In this document: positions 9,182 to 19,061 of the stretch, piece after piece
Numbering within the stretch: the stretch's first letter is position 1
How the letters are laid out: each line of letters opens with the position of its first letter
Assembly (NCBI GenBank): GCA_023423655.1
Contig: JAFAFE010000004.1
Span: 1 to 64,000 of the forward strand
Direction: 5' to 3'
Length of the DNA stretch: 64,000 nt
From: Pseudomonadota bacterium
GTDB lineage: Bacteria > Pseudomonadota > Alphaproteobacteria > Sphingomonadales > Sphingomonadaceae
Program-made: the position numbers and the translations under genes
Notes under the pieces: model-generated
The model's input: the letters and a program-made list of their open reading frames with translations, nothing else
Told to the model about the DNA's origin: nothing
Database searches by the model: none

Positions 9182-10291
9182 TCAGAATACAACTACGCTG
9201 CGGATGCTTTCGCCTGCGTGCATAAGGTCGAAGCCTTTATTGATGTCCTCAAGGCTCAGCACATGGGTAATCATCGGGTCAATCTCGATCTTGCCATTCA
9301 TATACCAATCGACGATTTTCGGCACATCGGTGCGCCCGCGCGCGCCGCCAAAGGCCGACCCTTTCCACACGCGGCCCGTCACAAGCTGGAACGGGCGGGT
9401 AGAGATTTCCTTGCCCGCTTCTGCCACCCCGATGACTGTCGAAACGCCCCACCCGCGATGGCAGGCTTCAAGCGCCTGCCGCATCACAGTCGTATTGCCG
9501 GTGCAGTCAAAACTATAGTCCGCGCCGCCATTGGTAAGTTCCACCAGATGCTCGACAATATCGCCTCCCACTTTGGAAGGATTGACAAAATGGGTCATAC
9601 CAAAGCGGCGGCCCCATTCGGCCTTGCTGTCATTAATATCGACGCCGACAATCATGTCTGCGCCAACCATCTTCGCGCCTTGGATGACATTGAGGCCGAT
9701 GCCGCCAAGACCGAACACGATGACATTGGAGCCGGGTTCCACTTTGGCCGTATTGGTGACGGCCCCGACACCGGTGGTCACGCCACAACCGATATAACAA
9801 GCCTTGTCAAACGGCGCATCCTCACGGATTTTTGCGACCGCAATTTCCGGCAGTACCGTGAAATTGGAGAAGGTCGAGCAGCCCATATAATGATAGATGA
9901 GCTGGCCTTTATAGGAAAAGCGCGTGGTGCCATCGGGCATCAGCCCCTTGCCCTGGGTCGCGCGGATCGCGGTGCAAAGGTTGGTCTTTCCCGAAAGGCA
10001 GCTTTTGCACTGGCGACATTCGGGCGTGTAGAGCGGAATTACATGGTCGCCCGGTTTCACCGATGTCACGCCGGGACCAACTTCGCGCACAATACCTGCG
10101 CCTTCATGGCCCAAAACGCTGGGAAAAATGCCTTCGCTGTCCAACCCGTCGAGCGTATAAGCGTCGGTATGGCAAATTCCCGTCGCCATAATCTCGACCA
10201 GAACCTCACCCGCTTTCGGACCTTCCAGATCAAGCTCGACAATTTCGAGCGGCTTTTTGGCTTCAAAGGCGACGGCGGCACGGGTTTTCAT
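9182..10291 (-). CDS. frmA: S-(hydroxymethyl)glutathione dehydrogenase / class III alcohol dehydrogenase
   Basis: 370 residues of the zinc-dependent medium-chain alcohol dehydrogenase family. The catalytic zinc region is GICHTDAYTLDG with GHEGAGIV, the structural zinc site is CRQCKSCLSGKTNLC, and the NAD-binding fold has VFGLGGIGLNVIQGAK. The C-terminus keeps the class III signature. It oxidises the formaldehyde-glutathione adduct to S-formylglutathione, which the product of fghA in the same cluster then hydrolyses. The start at 10291 (MKTRAAVAFEAKKPLE) is the family start; the frame is open to 10435 but that part is non-conserved. It heads the formaldehyde cluster. Confidence 0.96.
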   Translation of the reverse strand: MKTRAAVAFEAKKPLEIVELDLEGPKAGEVLVEIMATGICHTDAYTLDGLDSEGIFPSVLGHEGAGIVREVGPGVTSVKPGDHVIPLYTPECRQCKSCLSGKTNLCTAIRATQGKGLMPDGTTRFSYKGQLIYHYMGCSTFSNFTVLPEIAVAKIREDAPFDKACYIGCGVTTGVGAVTNTAKVEPGSNVIVFGLGGIGLNVIQGAKMVGADMIVGVDINDSKAEWGRRFGMTHFVNPSKVGGDIVEHLVELTNGGADYSFDCTGNTTVMRQALEACHRGWGVSTVIGVAEAGKEISTRPFQLVTGRVWKGSAFGGARGRTDVPKIVDWYMNGKIEIDPMITHVLSLEDINKGFDLMHAGESIRSVVVF

Positions 10292-10320
10292 GACAAATCC
10301 TTGCAAAATTACATATCCTC

Positions 10321-10334
10321 CCTGTCTCGACAGG
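10321..10334. promoter_or_regulatory. Candidate operator upstream of frmA
   Basis: A perfect inverted repeat, CCTGTC-TC-GACAGG, lies 30 bases upstream of the frmA start codon. A position this close to the gene would suit a repressor or activator site controlling the formaldehyde cluster. No regulator gene is adjacent, so its partner is unknown. The call rests on symmetry and position only. Confidence 0.3.
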
Positions 10335-10528
10335 ACGGGCGGGTTTGTCAATCTTGGCGGCATAAGAAATGGCTGGCAAGCAATGGCAGGATTGTCGCGC
10401 AGATAGCAGATGCATGATGAAAAATGCATATTCAAGGCAAATCATTGGCTGACCATTGCTCTGAAAAACGATGCCTTCAAGCTGGTGCGACTATCTTTGG
10501 GAAGCAGTAATTTTAACGGGTCAAGCGA

Positions 10529-10603
10529 TGGTGGGCGCGGCAAGGATTGAACTTGCGACCCCACCCGTGTGAAGGGTGTGCTCTACCACTGAGCTACGCG
10601 CCC
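10529..10603 (-). tRNA. tRNA-Val(CAC)
   Basis: Read on the minus strand this is a full cloverleaf. The acceptor stem GGGCGCG pairs with CGCGCCC, the D arm is GCTCAGTGGTAGAGC, the anticodon loop is TTCACAC (anticodon CAC) between CACCC and GGGTG, and the T arm is GCAAGTTCAATCCTTGC. An encoded ACCA end follows. It reads GTG valine codons. It stands alone, upstream of and in the same direction as the frmA cluster. Confidence 0.95.
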
Positions 10604-10662
10604 GAACCGGCGACCGGTAAGGAACGCCGCCTTTACGCAGCGCCTTTCACAAATGCAATAAA

Positions 10663-10689
10663 AAAGGGCGCGAAAAACACGCGCCCTTT
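10663..10689 (-). terminator. Rho-independent terminator after the outer-membrane barrel gene
   Basis: A 10-bp stem, AAAGGGCGCG / CGCGCCCTTT, encloses a 7-base A-rich loop. On the minus strand it is followed by a T-rich run (complement of AATAAAA). It lies 23 bases past the stop of the barrel gene and insulates it from the tRNA gene. Confidence 0.85.
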
Positions 10690-10712
10690 CCATCTTTATT
10701 GCGGAGACGCGA

Positions 10713-11294
10713 TCAGAAGCGGAAGCCGAGGCCTGCCACGAGTTGGCGGCGTTGGACGTTGACGCCTTCCAGTTCGAACAATTCACCATTGTCGCTGTAA
10801 ACGCCTTCGACTTTCCAGTACATCGACTTGCCGATATTGCCTTCATAGCCCAAGGCCGCTTGAATACCGCCATGACCGGCAGTTTCGCTGAAATTCCCAT
10901 CGGTGACGCGAATCTTCATGTCGGCGTAACCGATTTTGCCATAAATTACGCCGCTCTCGGACACAGCATAACCGATGCGCGCGCCCGCTGCCCACGTGCC
11001 TTTGACTTTGCCGCATACGCCGCTGTCGCAATTTTTGACCGACGACAATTCATAATTGACATAAGGGCCAACGCGCAGCTTTTCGCCCGCCTTGATGTCA
11101 TACCCAAGTTCTGCGCCATAAGAAACGGCGCTGCCCAGCTTATAGACATCATCATCGTCCCAGCTATCGTCATAGGACACGGTCGGCGTTTCATAGCCGA
11201 TGCGCGCTTCGATACGGGCACCGTCAGTGTCCTGAGCCAAAGCGGCAGCAGGCATCATCGCCGCAACAGCGGCGAGCAACATATATTTTTTCAT
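10713..11294 (-). CDS. Outer-membrane beta-barrel protein (OmpW/opacity-type)
   Basis: 193 residues with a Sec signal peptide (MKKYMLLAAVAAMMPAAALA, cleavage after ALA). Alternating beta strands follow and the protein ends in a C-terminal Phe (QLVAGLGFRF), the barrel-assembly signature. A Cys pair (NCDSGVCG) in the middle may form a loop disulfide. The start ATG at 11294 has GGGGG just upstream; a TTG at 11306 in frame is less likely. It resembles the smaller barrel protein encoded at 27494. A structural or small-solute porin role is possible, but no ligand can be named. Confidence 0.88.
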   Translation of the reverse strand: MKKYMLLAAVAAMMPAAALAQDTDGARIEARIGYETPTVSYDDSWDDDDVYKLGSAVSYGAELGYDIKAGEKLRVGPYVNYELSSVKNCDSGVCGKVKGTWAAGARIGYAVSESGVIYGKIGYADMKIRVTDGNFSETAGHGGIQAALGYEGNIGKSMYWKVEGVYSDNGELFELEGVNVQRRQLVAGLGFRF

Positions 11295-11474
11295 ATAATC
11301 CCCCAAAATGATGAGCCGGACACCTGATCGCCCGGCCCCACTCCATAATGTCGCCCATCCCCCTCATAGGTCCGAACAACGCAGAAGTCTTTATGGGAGA
11401 AATTTACAGAATCAATAAACAAATTGAGCCAAGTTATATTTTGGCAATAGCGACTTCAAAAAAGGCACAAAAAA

Positions 11475-11498
11475 AGCGGAGAAGCAAAGTTCTCCGCT
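11475..11498 (-). terminator. Terminator after hupB, potentially bidirectional
   Basis: The 9-bp stem AGCGGAGAA / TTCTCCGCT has a 6-base loop. It is flanked by a run of A on the left (T run on the minus strand) and by TTTTCTTTT on the right, so it could work in both directions. It lies about 55 bases past the hupB stop. Confidence 0.85.
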
Positions 11499-11553
11499 TT
11501 TCTTTTATTCCGGAACGTCAAATTTCCGGAGCAATGGATAAAAAATGACCGTC

Positions 11554-11826
11554 TTAGTTGACGGCATCCTTCAGGCCCTTGCCAGCTTTGAACTTGGGCT
11601 GGGTCGAAGCCTTGATGGTCATAGCTTCACCGGTGCGCGGGTTGCGGCCGGTCGAGGCCTTGCGCTTGGTCACCGAGAAGGTGCCGAAACCGACGAGACG
11701 CACTTCGCCGCCCGACTTGAGGGTCGAGGTGATGCCGTCGAAAACAGCTTCAACCGCCTTGCCTGCGTCGGCTTTGGAAATGCCGGCTTGGTCAGCGACG
11801 GCTGCGATAAGATCTTGCTTGTTCAT
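11554..11826 (-). CDS. hupB: DNA-binding protein HU (HU-beta type)
   Basis: 90 residues starting MNKQDLIAAVADQAGISKADAG, with the HU/IHF arm region GFGTFSVTKRKASTGRNPRTGE. HU dimers bend and compact DNA and assist replication and repair. It directly follows lon in the same direction with about 300 bases between, the conserved lon-hupB order, and has its own terminator. The gap probably carries its own promoter, since the lon transcript has a terminator at 12031-12063. Confidence 0.97.
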   Translation of the reverse strand: MNKQDLIAAVADQAGISKADAGKAVEAVFDGITSTLKSGGEVRLVGFGTFSVTKRKASTGRNPRTGEAMTIKASTQPKFKAGKGLKDAVN

Positions 11827-12030
11827 GCCTTGGGAACCCCCTTATTCTCTCTCTTGGTTTGTTACATTTAGGAATCAATCGGCTAAGCCGATGCGTAATA
11901 AGGCGCGACGTGCTTGTTTTGTCAAAGCAAAAGCAACGAAAAACCCCCGATTTTGCCGAAAATCAGCCGAGATGCGTAAAATCGCGCCCAATTTCGCGAC
12001 GAACCGTTAGCGCAAGGTGCGTTTTCTCAC

Positions 12031-12063
12031 AAAAAAGGGCGGAAAAGCGATGCTCTTCCGCCC
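12031..12063 (-). terminator. Rho-independent terminator after lon
   Basis: The stem GGGCGGAA / TTCCGCCC (8 bp, 11-base loop) is followed on the minus strand by six T residues (AAAAAA at 12031-12036). It lies 60 bases past the lon stop. The remaining bases of the 11827-12122 gap hold no gene that I can support and presumably contain the hupB promoter. Confidence 0.8.
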
Positions 12064-12122
12064 GTTTAGCGCTGACGAATCTGTAACATTCGCGCTGGTG
12101 ATTCTAAGGGGACATCGGCCTC

Positions 12123-14516
12123 TTAGTGGCGCAAGCCCGCTTCCTGTTCGGAACCTCCGACCGGCGGCTGGGTTGCCAGTTCGTCGGCTTCGGTCCAGGT
12201 GATCGGCGTGATTTCTCCGGCCAACGCGATTTTCAATACCTCATCAACATGGCCGACCGGGATGATTTTCAGTCCCTGCTTCACATTGTCGGGGATTTCG
12301 GCAAGGTCTTTTTCATTCTCTTCGGGAATGATGACCGTTTTGATGCCGCCGCGCAGCGCCGCCAACAGTTTTTCCTTAAGGCCGCCAATCGGAAGCACCC
12401 GACCGCGCAGCGTAACCTCACCGGTCATCGCAACATCCTTGCGCACGGCAATGCCGGACAAGGTCGAGACCATACAGGTCACCATGCCGATGCCTGCCGA
12501 CGGGCCATCCTTGGGGACAGCGCCTTCGGGCAAGTGGATATGGATGTCCTTGCGGGCAAACAGGCTGGGCTTGATGCCATAAGCCGGCGCGCGCGCCTTC
12601 ACAAAGCTCATCGCGGCCTGAACAGACTCGTTCATCACCTCGCCAAGCTTGCCGGTGGTTTTGACCATGCCCTTGCCGGGCACAGTCACCGCCTCGATGG
12701 TCAGCAATTCGCCGCCCACTTCGGTCCAAGCAAGACCCGTCACCGCGCCGATCTGGTCCTCTTCATCGCCGACACCATGACGATATTTGCGCACGCCCGC
12801 ATAGTCGGCGAGATTGTCGGGCGTGATCGTCACGCTGACTTCCTTGCCTTCAAGGATTTTGCGCAACGCCTTGCGCGCAAGTCGTGCAATTTCGCGTTCG
12901 AGTGTGCGGACACCGGCTTCGCGGGTGTAATAGCGGATCAGATCGCGCAGGCCCTCTTGGGTCAGGGTAAATTCCCCCTCCTTCAAGCCATGCGCTTCAA
13001 TCTGCTTGGCGATGAGATGGCGTTCGGCAATCTCGACCTTCTCATCCTCGGTATAGCCTTCAAGCCGGATAATCTCCATGCGGTCGAGCAAGGGTTGCGG
13101 CAGGTTGAGGCTGTTCGCGGTGGTGACGAACATGATGTCCGACAGGTCAATGTCGATTTCGAGATAATGGTCGTTAAACTTGCTATTCTGTTCGGGGTCC
13201 AAAACCTCAAGCAAAGCCGATGCAGGATCGCCGCGGAAATCCTGACCCAATTTGTCAATCTCGTCGAGCAGGAACAAGGGATTGCTGGTGCCCGCCTTTT
13301 TGAGGTTTGACACAATCTTGCCCGGCAGGGATCCGATATAGGTGCGGCGGTGGCCGCGAATTTCGGCTTCGTCGCGCACGCCGCCCAAGGATTGGCGCAC
13401 AAATTCGCGCCCCGTCGCTTTCGCAATCGAGCGGCCGAGCGAGGTTTTGCCAACACCCGGCGGGCCGACGAGACACAGGATCGGGCCTTTAAGCTTGTTG
13501 GTGCGCGCCTGCACCGCGAGATATTCGACGATGCGATCCTTGACCTTGTCGAGCGCATAATGGTCGGCGTCGAGAATATCCTGCGCCTTGGCAATATCCT
13601 TTTTGAGCTTCGACTTTTTGCCCCAGGGGAGGCCGAGCAGCACATCGAGATAGTTGCGCACAACCGTGGCTTCGGCGGACATGGGGGCCATGCCGCGCAG
13701 CTTTTTCAATTCGGCTTCGGCCTTGGCCTTGGCTTCCTTGGACAATTTGAGCGAGTCAATCTTGGCCTGCAGTTCGGCCAGTTCATCGCCATCCTCGCCC
13801 GTCTCGTTTCCGAGTTCGCGCTGGATCGCTTTCAGTTGCTCGTTCAAATAATATTCGCGCTGGGTCTTTTCCATCTGGCGCTTGACGCGGCCACGGATTT
13901 TCTTTTCAACCTGCAATACGCCAAGTTCGCCTTCCATGAAGGCAAATACCATTTCGAGCCGCTTGACCGGATCTTCTTCGACCAGCATCGCCTGCTTATC
14001 GGCGACCTTGACGTTGATATTGCCCGCCACCGCATCGGCAAGCCGCGAGGCATCTTCAATTTCGCCAAGCTGTACGCTGGTTTCCGCCGGAAGCTTTTTG
14101 TTGAGCTTGGTGTAATTTTCAAACTGTTCGACCACCGAGCGCATCAGCGCGGTGGCTTCGGGGGTATCGGCGGTGCGGTCTTCGAGCATCTGCACCGACG
14201 CGATGGTGTAGCCGTCCGATGCTTCGAGTGCATCAAGCCGCGCGCGCTGCTTTCCTTCGACCAGAACGCGTACGGTGCCATCGGGCAGTTTCAGCAATTG
14301 CAGCACGGTCGCAATCACGCCGAGGTCATAAAGATCATCGCGTTCCGGATCATCTTCAGCCGGATCAAGTTGGGCGACGAGGAAGATTTCCTTGTCGGCT
14401 TCCATCGCGCGTTCGAGCGCCACGACCGATTTGTCGCGACCGACGAACAGCGGCACGATCATCTGGGGGAAAATTACAATGTCGCGCAGCGGCAACAGGG
14501 GAAAGGATTCGATCAA
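12123..14516 (-). CDS. lon: ATP-dependent protease La (Lon)
   Basis: 797 residues in the LonA layout. The N-terminal substrate-binding domain (FPLLPLRDIVIFPQM at the start) is followed by the AAA+ module, with Walker A GPPGVGKTS at about 355 and Walker B LFLLDEIDK. The C-terminal serine-lysine protease domain contains KDGPSAGIGM (catalytic Ser) and the Lys of the VTLRGRVLPIGGLKEK segment. Lon degrades misfolded and short-lived regulatory proteins in the cytoplasm. It stands upstream of hupB, and its start ATG at 14516 is separated by 104 bases from the ybaB gene end. Confidence 0.98.
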   Translation of the reverse strand: MIESFPLLPLRDIVIFPQMIVPLFVGRDKSVVALERAMEADKEIFLVAQLDPAEDDPERDDLYDLGVIATVLQLLKLPDGTVRVLVEGKQRARLDALEASDGYTIASVQMLEDRTADTPEATALMRSVVEQFENYTKLNKKLPAETSVQLGEIEDASRLADAVAGNINVKVADKQAMLVEEDPVKRLEMVFAFMEGELGVLQVEKKIRGRVKRQMEKTQREYYLNEQLKAIQRELGNETGEDGDELAELQAKIDSLKLSKEAKAKAEAELKKLRGMAPMSAEATVVRNYLDVLLGLPWGKKSKLKKDIAKAQDILDADHYALDKVKDRIVEYLAVQARTNKLKGPILCLVGPPGVGKTSLGRSIAKATGREFVRQSLGGVRDEAEIRGHRRTYIGSLPGKIVSNLKKAGTSNPLFLLDEIDKLGQDFRGDPASALLEVLDPEQNSKFNDHYLEIDIDLSDIMFVTTANSLNLPQPLLDRMEIIRLEGYTEDEKVEIAERHLIAKQIEAHGLKEGEFTLTQEGLRDLIRYYTREAGVRTLEREIARLARKALRKILEGKEVSVTITPDNLADYAGVRKYRHGVGDEEDQIGAVTGLAWTEVGGELLTIEAVTVPGKGMVKTTGKLGEVMNESVQAAMSFVKARAPAYGIKPSLFARKDIHIHLPEGAVPKDGPSAGIGMVTCMVSTLSGIAVRKDVAMTGEVTLRGRVLPIGGLKEKLLAALRGGIKTVIIPEENEKDLAEIPDNVKQGLKIIPVGHVDEVLKIALAGEITPITWTEADELATQPPVGGSEQEAGLRH

Positions 14517-14620
14517 GTGAGTCTCCGGGCGGCACTGAAATTGAAGGTGCCTTCTATATGCTTGGCCCTTAATATGGCGTGAGCGCGGCGCGCTTCAATG
14601 GGGCCGGTTGATAAGCGCCT

Positions 14621-14955
14621 TTAGAAAGGCAGCTTGAAGCCCGGCGGGAGCGGCAGGCCTTGCGACATTTTCGACATTTCCTCGTTCGAGACAGCATCGG
14701 CTTTGGCGCGTGCATCATTGAACGCGGCGGCGACTAGGTCTTCAAGGATTTGCTTGTCGGCGGGGACAAGCAAGCTGTCGTCAATCGCAACGCCAAGAAT
14801 ACGGCCCTTGGCAGTCGCGCGGATTTTCACCAAGCCTCCGCCCGATTGGCCTTCGACCTCGATCGTGTCGAGCTTGGCCTGCGCCTCGCCCATTTGCGCC
14901 TGCACATTGGCGGCCGCTTCCTGCGCCGCCTTTAACAATTCTTCCATCGATTTCA

Positions 14956-14956
<1 letters not shown>
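14621..14956 (-). CDS. ybaB: YbaB/EbfC family nucleoid-associated protein
   Basis: 111 residues. It has an N-terminal helix rich in Ala, Glu and Gln (KAAQEAAANVQAQMGEAQAK), the central GQSGGGLVKIRATAKGR strand and the C-terminal LVAAAFNDARAKAD helix. YbaB proteins are small dimers that bind DNA and are nearly always encoded after dnaX. The start codon overlaps the dnaX stop by one base (TGATG), so translation is probably coupled. The C-terminus ends LPPGFKLPF, as in many alphaproteobacterial members. Confidence 0.95.
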
Positions 14957-16758
<1,802 letters not shown>

Positions 16759-16814
16759 AGCTGGCTATGCTGTAGCGGGGCCAGCGACAGGATGCGAGAA
16801 TAAAGCGGTGTTGA

Positions 16815-16911
16815 AAAGTAGGAGCCGGACGACCCGCAGCAAATTCGTTGTGGCTGCTTCCGTCAGGACCTGACCAGATTGGCGAAGGCTACGCCCATCC
16901 GACTCCCGGAC
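16815..16911 (-). ncRNA. ffs: Small bacterial signal recognition particle RNA (4.5S)
   Basis: On the minus strand the sequence contains the diagnostic SRP domain IV loop: GGTCAGGTCCTGACGGAAGC, then AGCC. It is flanked by long pairing arms that begin with CCGGGAGTCGGATGGGCG and end with CGTCCGGCTCC. The length of about 97 bases fits the small alphaproteobacterial form without an Alu domain. It binds Ffh and directs membrane proteins to FtsY. It lies just upstream of dnaX, a common position. The exact ends are estimated to within a few bases. Confidence 0.93.
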
Positions 16912-16984
16912 GCGCATATGGTCAAAACGTAGTGAAAAAGCAAGAGGGGGCGCCCTATAGGGTCAGGTGCCTTGGACTGGACGC

Positions 16985-17980
16985 TTAGCTTTTGGGCTTT
17001 ACCGGCACATTATTTTGCGCGCTGGTCGGCCCGTTGCCGCTCACCAAAGCGGCCACTTCGGCGATAATCTTGTTCGCATCCGCCCCCGTCTTGGTCGGCC
17101 GATCGAGGAAAATCGCCATCACCACGGGGCGCTTTTGCGAATCCCATGCAATCGCCACATCATTATAGGCATTGGCGCAGGTGCCGGTCTTGCTCCCCGC
17201 CTTCCAGTCAGCAGGCAAGCCTGCGCGGATCCGTTCTGCGCCCGTCGGCGATTCCACCATCCAATTGGTGAGTTTCTGGCGCGACCCATATTTGAGCGCG
17301 CGCTTGCCGACGAGCAAACGGTGGGTGAGCCACACCATGGCGGCGGGCGAGCTACTATCGCGCGGATCGCTCAGGCCATTTTCATTGACCAGCGGTTCAT
17401 TGCGGTCGAGCCGCGTCACATAGTCGCCCTGGCTGCGCGCAAAATCGGTGACGCTTTTGGGGCCGCCAATCTGGGTGAGCAACAGGTTGGCCGCAGCATT
17501 ATCACCATAAACGACCGTCGCTTTGGCCAATTCTTCGATCGTCATCACGCCCTTGCCGGTGGCGGCATCAAAATGGCCCTGCACGACCGGACCGCCCTCG
17601 ATCAGATCGGTCTGTCCATAGCTGATGCGGCGGCGCAGCGGCAATTTGCCAAGCTCGGCACGCTTCAGCACATCGGCGGCGAGGATGGTCTTGAAGGTCG
17701 AACACATAGCGAACCGTTCTTGCGAGCGGTAGCTTGCCAGCGTTTCCCCTGCCGAATCCATCATCGCAAAGCCGAGCCGCCCGCCCGACCGCAATTCCAG
17801 CGCGGTCAGCCTGTCTTCGAGCTTATCGCTATTCTGGAGCTGCTCGATATAATGGTCCTCGCGGCTTTGAAGGCCGGTCGTGTCCTTGATGGTGGCACAG
17901 CCCGACAGCAACAGCGCTGTCACTGCCAGCGCCACTGCGGGCCGCCCGGAGGCTTTGGAAATCGGTAGATCGCGTATCAT
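16985..17980 (-). CDS. Class A beta-lactamase, predicted lipoprotein, with SDN changed to GDN
   Basis: 331 residues. The signal ends in the lipobox LLLSGC (Cys28). The Ambler class A motifs are S94-T-F-K97 (position 70-73), Y-G159-D-N161 where the family has S-D-N (130-132), the omega loop E195-P-L-V-N199 (E166, N170) and K264-T-G (234-236). Cys93 directly precedes the nucleophile and Cys268 follows KTGT, equivalent to the Cys69-Cys238 pair of KPC/NMC-type carbapenemases. Ser130 normally relays protons in catalysis, so a Gly there is unexpected; Ser130Gly variants of TEM/SHV are known for inhibitor resistance with reduced activity. Whether this enzyme is active, and on what, is unknown. It follows the flavin reductase gene in the same direction. 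Confidence 0.9.
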   Translation of the reverse strand: MIRDLPISKASGRPAVALAVTALLLSGCATIKDTTGLQSREDHYIEQLQNSDKLEDRLTALELRSGGRLGFAMMDSAGETLASYRSQERFAMCSTFKTILAADVLKRAELGKLPLRRRISYGQTDLIEGGPVVQGHFDAATGKGVMTIEELAKATVVYGDNAAANLLLTQIGGPKSVTDFARSQGDYVTRLDRNEPLVNENGLSDPRDSSSPAAMVWLTHRLLVGKRALKYGSRQKLTNWMVESPTGAERIRAGLPADWKAGSKTGTCANAYNDVAIAWDSQKRPVVMAIFLDRPTKTGADANKIIAEVAALVSGNGPTSAQNNVPVKPKS

Positions 17981-18042
17981 CTTGCCCCACTTGCAAACAA
18001 GTCCGGGCAGTATAACCGCCTTTTTCCAGCAATAGAAAGCCC

Positions 18043-18612
18043 TTATTGCCCCGATGATTCAACCCATCCGACAAATTTGTCCATCCATCCCTTAAGAAAG
18101 GCATGGCTGCCCTCGCCAATTTCGCCATCATCGGTGAACAATCCGTCGCGCATCTGCAAAAAGGCTTCGGGCAGGCAGAAAAGATAGACATCCACCGCCG
18201 CAAGAATGTTGCGCAGATGCTGCTGCGACATGGCGGTGCCGGTCGCGCCCGGCGAAATGCCGATGACTGCGCCGCGCTTGCCGCCCCAACTGCTCTTGCC
18301 AAAGGGACGCGAGGCGTGATCAATCGCATTTTTAAGCACGCCCGGCACCGAGCGGTTATATTCGGGCGTCACGAACAACAGCGCGTCGGCCTCTTCTATC
18401 TGCTTTTTGATGCGCTTGACCGGGACGGCTTGGTTCTTGTCGTCATCCTGATTGTAAAGCGGCAGGTCGCTAATATCGACATGGTCAAATCTGATATGGT
18501 CGGGCGCGAGTTTTTCGAGGGCACCCGCCAGCCTTTTATTGAGGCTTTCTTTCCTCAGGCTGCCGACAATGAGGGCGATGGTGAGCGGCTTGGCGTCGGG
18601 CATGGTCGGCAT
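18043..18612 (-). CDS. NADPH-dependent FMN reductase / quinone reductase
   Basis: 189 residues of the flavodoxin-like fold. The phosphate-binding loop is VGSLRKESLNKRL, and the flavin-contact motif PEYNRSVPGVLKNAIDHASR is typical of ChrR/YieF and azoreductase-like enzymes. These reduce quinones, chromate or azo compounds with NAD(P)H and protect against redox stress. It lies between the ferredoxin gene (93-base gap) and the beta-lactamase gene on the same strand. The physiological substrate cannot be deduced. Confidence 0.92.
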   Translation of the reverse strand: MPTMPDAKPLTIALIVGSLRKESLNKRLAGALEKLAPDHIRFDHVDISDLPLYNQDDDKNQAVPVKRIKKQIEEADALLFVTPEYNRSVPGVLKNAIDHASRPFGKSSWGGKRGAVIGISPGATGTAMSQQHLRNILAAVDVYLFCLPEAFLQMRDGLFTDDGEIGEGSHAFLKGWMDKFVGWVESSGQ

Positions 18613-18704
18613 TTCCTTTTTTTTGTCAGGCTTACCCCCTCAACCGCCGGTCGCCTATCCGGTTCCGGAGGACTTCAACGGGCAGATCCGAACTATGGGA
18701 CGGA

Positions 18705-19043
18705 TTATAGCCCTTGCATATTGCGGCTTTCGCCGGGGATGCGGACGCAAAGCCCGTCCATATCGGGGGTGAGGATGATCTGGCATGACAGGCGGCTGGT
18801 GCGCGTGACGGCAGCGGCCATGTCGAGCATATCCTCCTCCTCTTCGCTGGCGGGCGGGAGTTTTTTGAAATCCTCTGCCGACACGATGACATGGCAGGTC
18901 GAACAGGCCATCTGCCCTTCGCAGGTGCCTTCCAACGGCATCCCGACATTCTGGCCGACGCTCAGCAAGCTTTCGCCCGCGCGCGCTTCGACACGGGTTT
19001 CGCGCTCGCCATCGGCATGGATGAAGGTGATATTGATGCTCAT
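18705..19043 (-). CDS. 2Fe-2S ferredoxin, adrenodoxin (ISC) type
   Basis: 112 residues beginning MSINITFIHADGERETRVEA. The cluster ligands follow the C-x5-C-x2-C pattern (GTCEGQMACSTCHV), with the fourth Cys in SRLSCQII. This spacing marks vertebrate-type ferredoxins that serve Fe-S assembly or P450 systems. It is 18 bases downstream of a cysteine desulfurase gene, which points to a role as electron donor in Fe-S or sulfur transfer chemistry. The C-terminus carries the usual CVRIP-like end (DGLCVRIPGES). Confidence 0.95.
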   Translation of the reverse strand: MSINITFIHADGERETRVEARAGESLLSVGQNVGMPLEGTCEGQMACSTCHVIVSAEDFKKLPPASEEEEDMLDMAAAVTRTSRLSCQIILTPDMDGLCVRIPGESRNMQGL

Positions 19044-19061
19044 CGGACTCCGCTCTTATGG

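Noticed and set aside
11348..11548. A 66-codon plus-strand frame between the barrel gene and hupB
   Set aside because: It runs through the hupB terminator hairpin and has no recognisable protein features, so it is probably chance.
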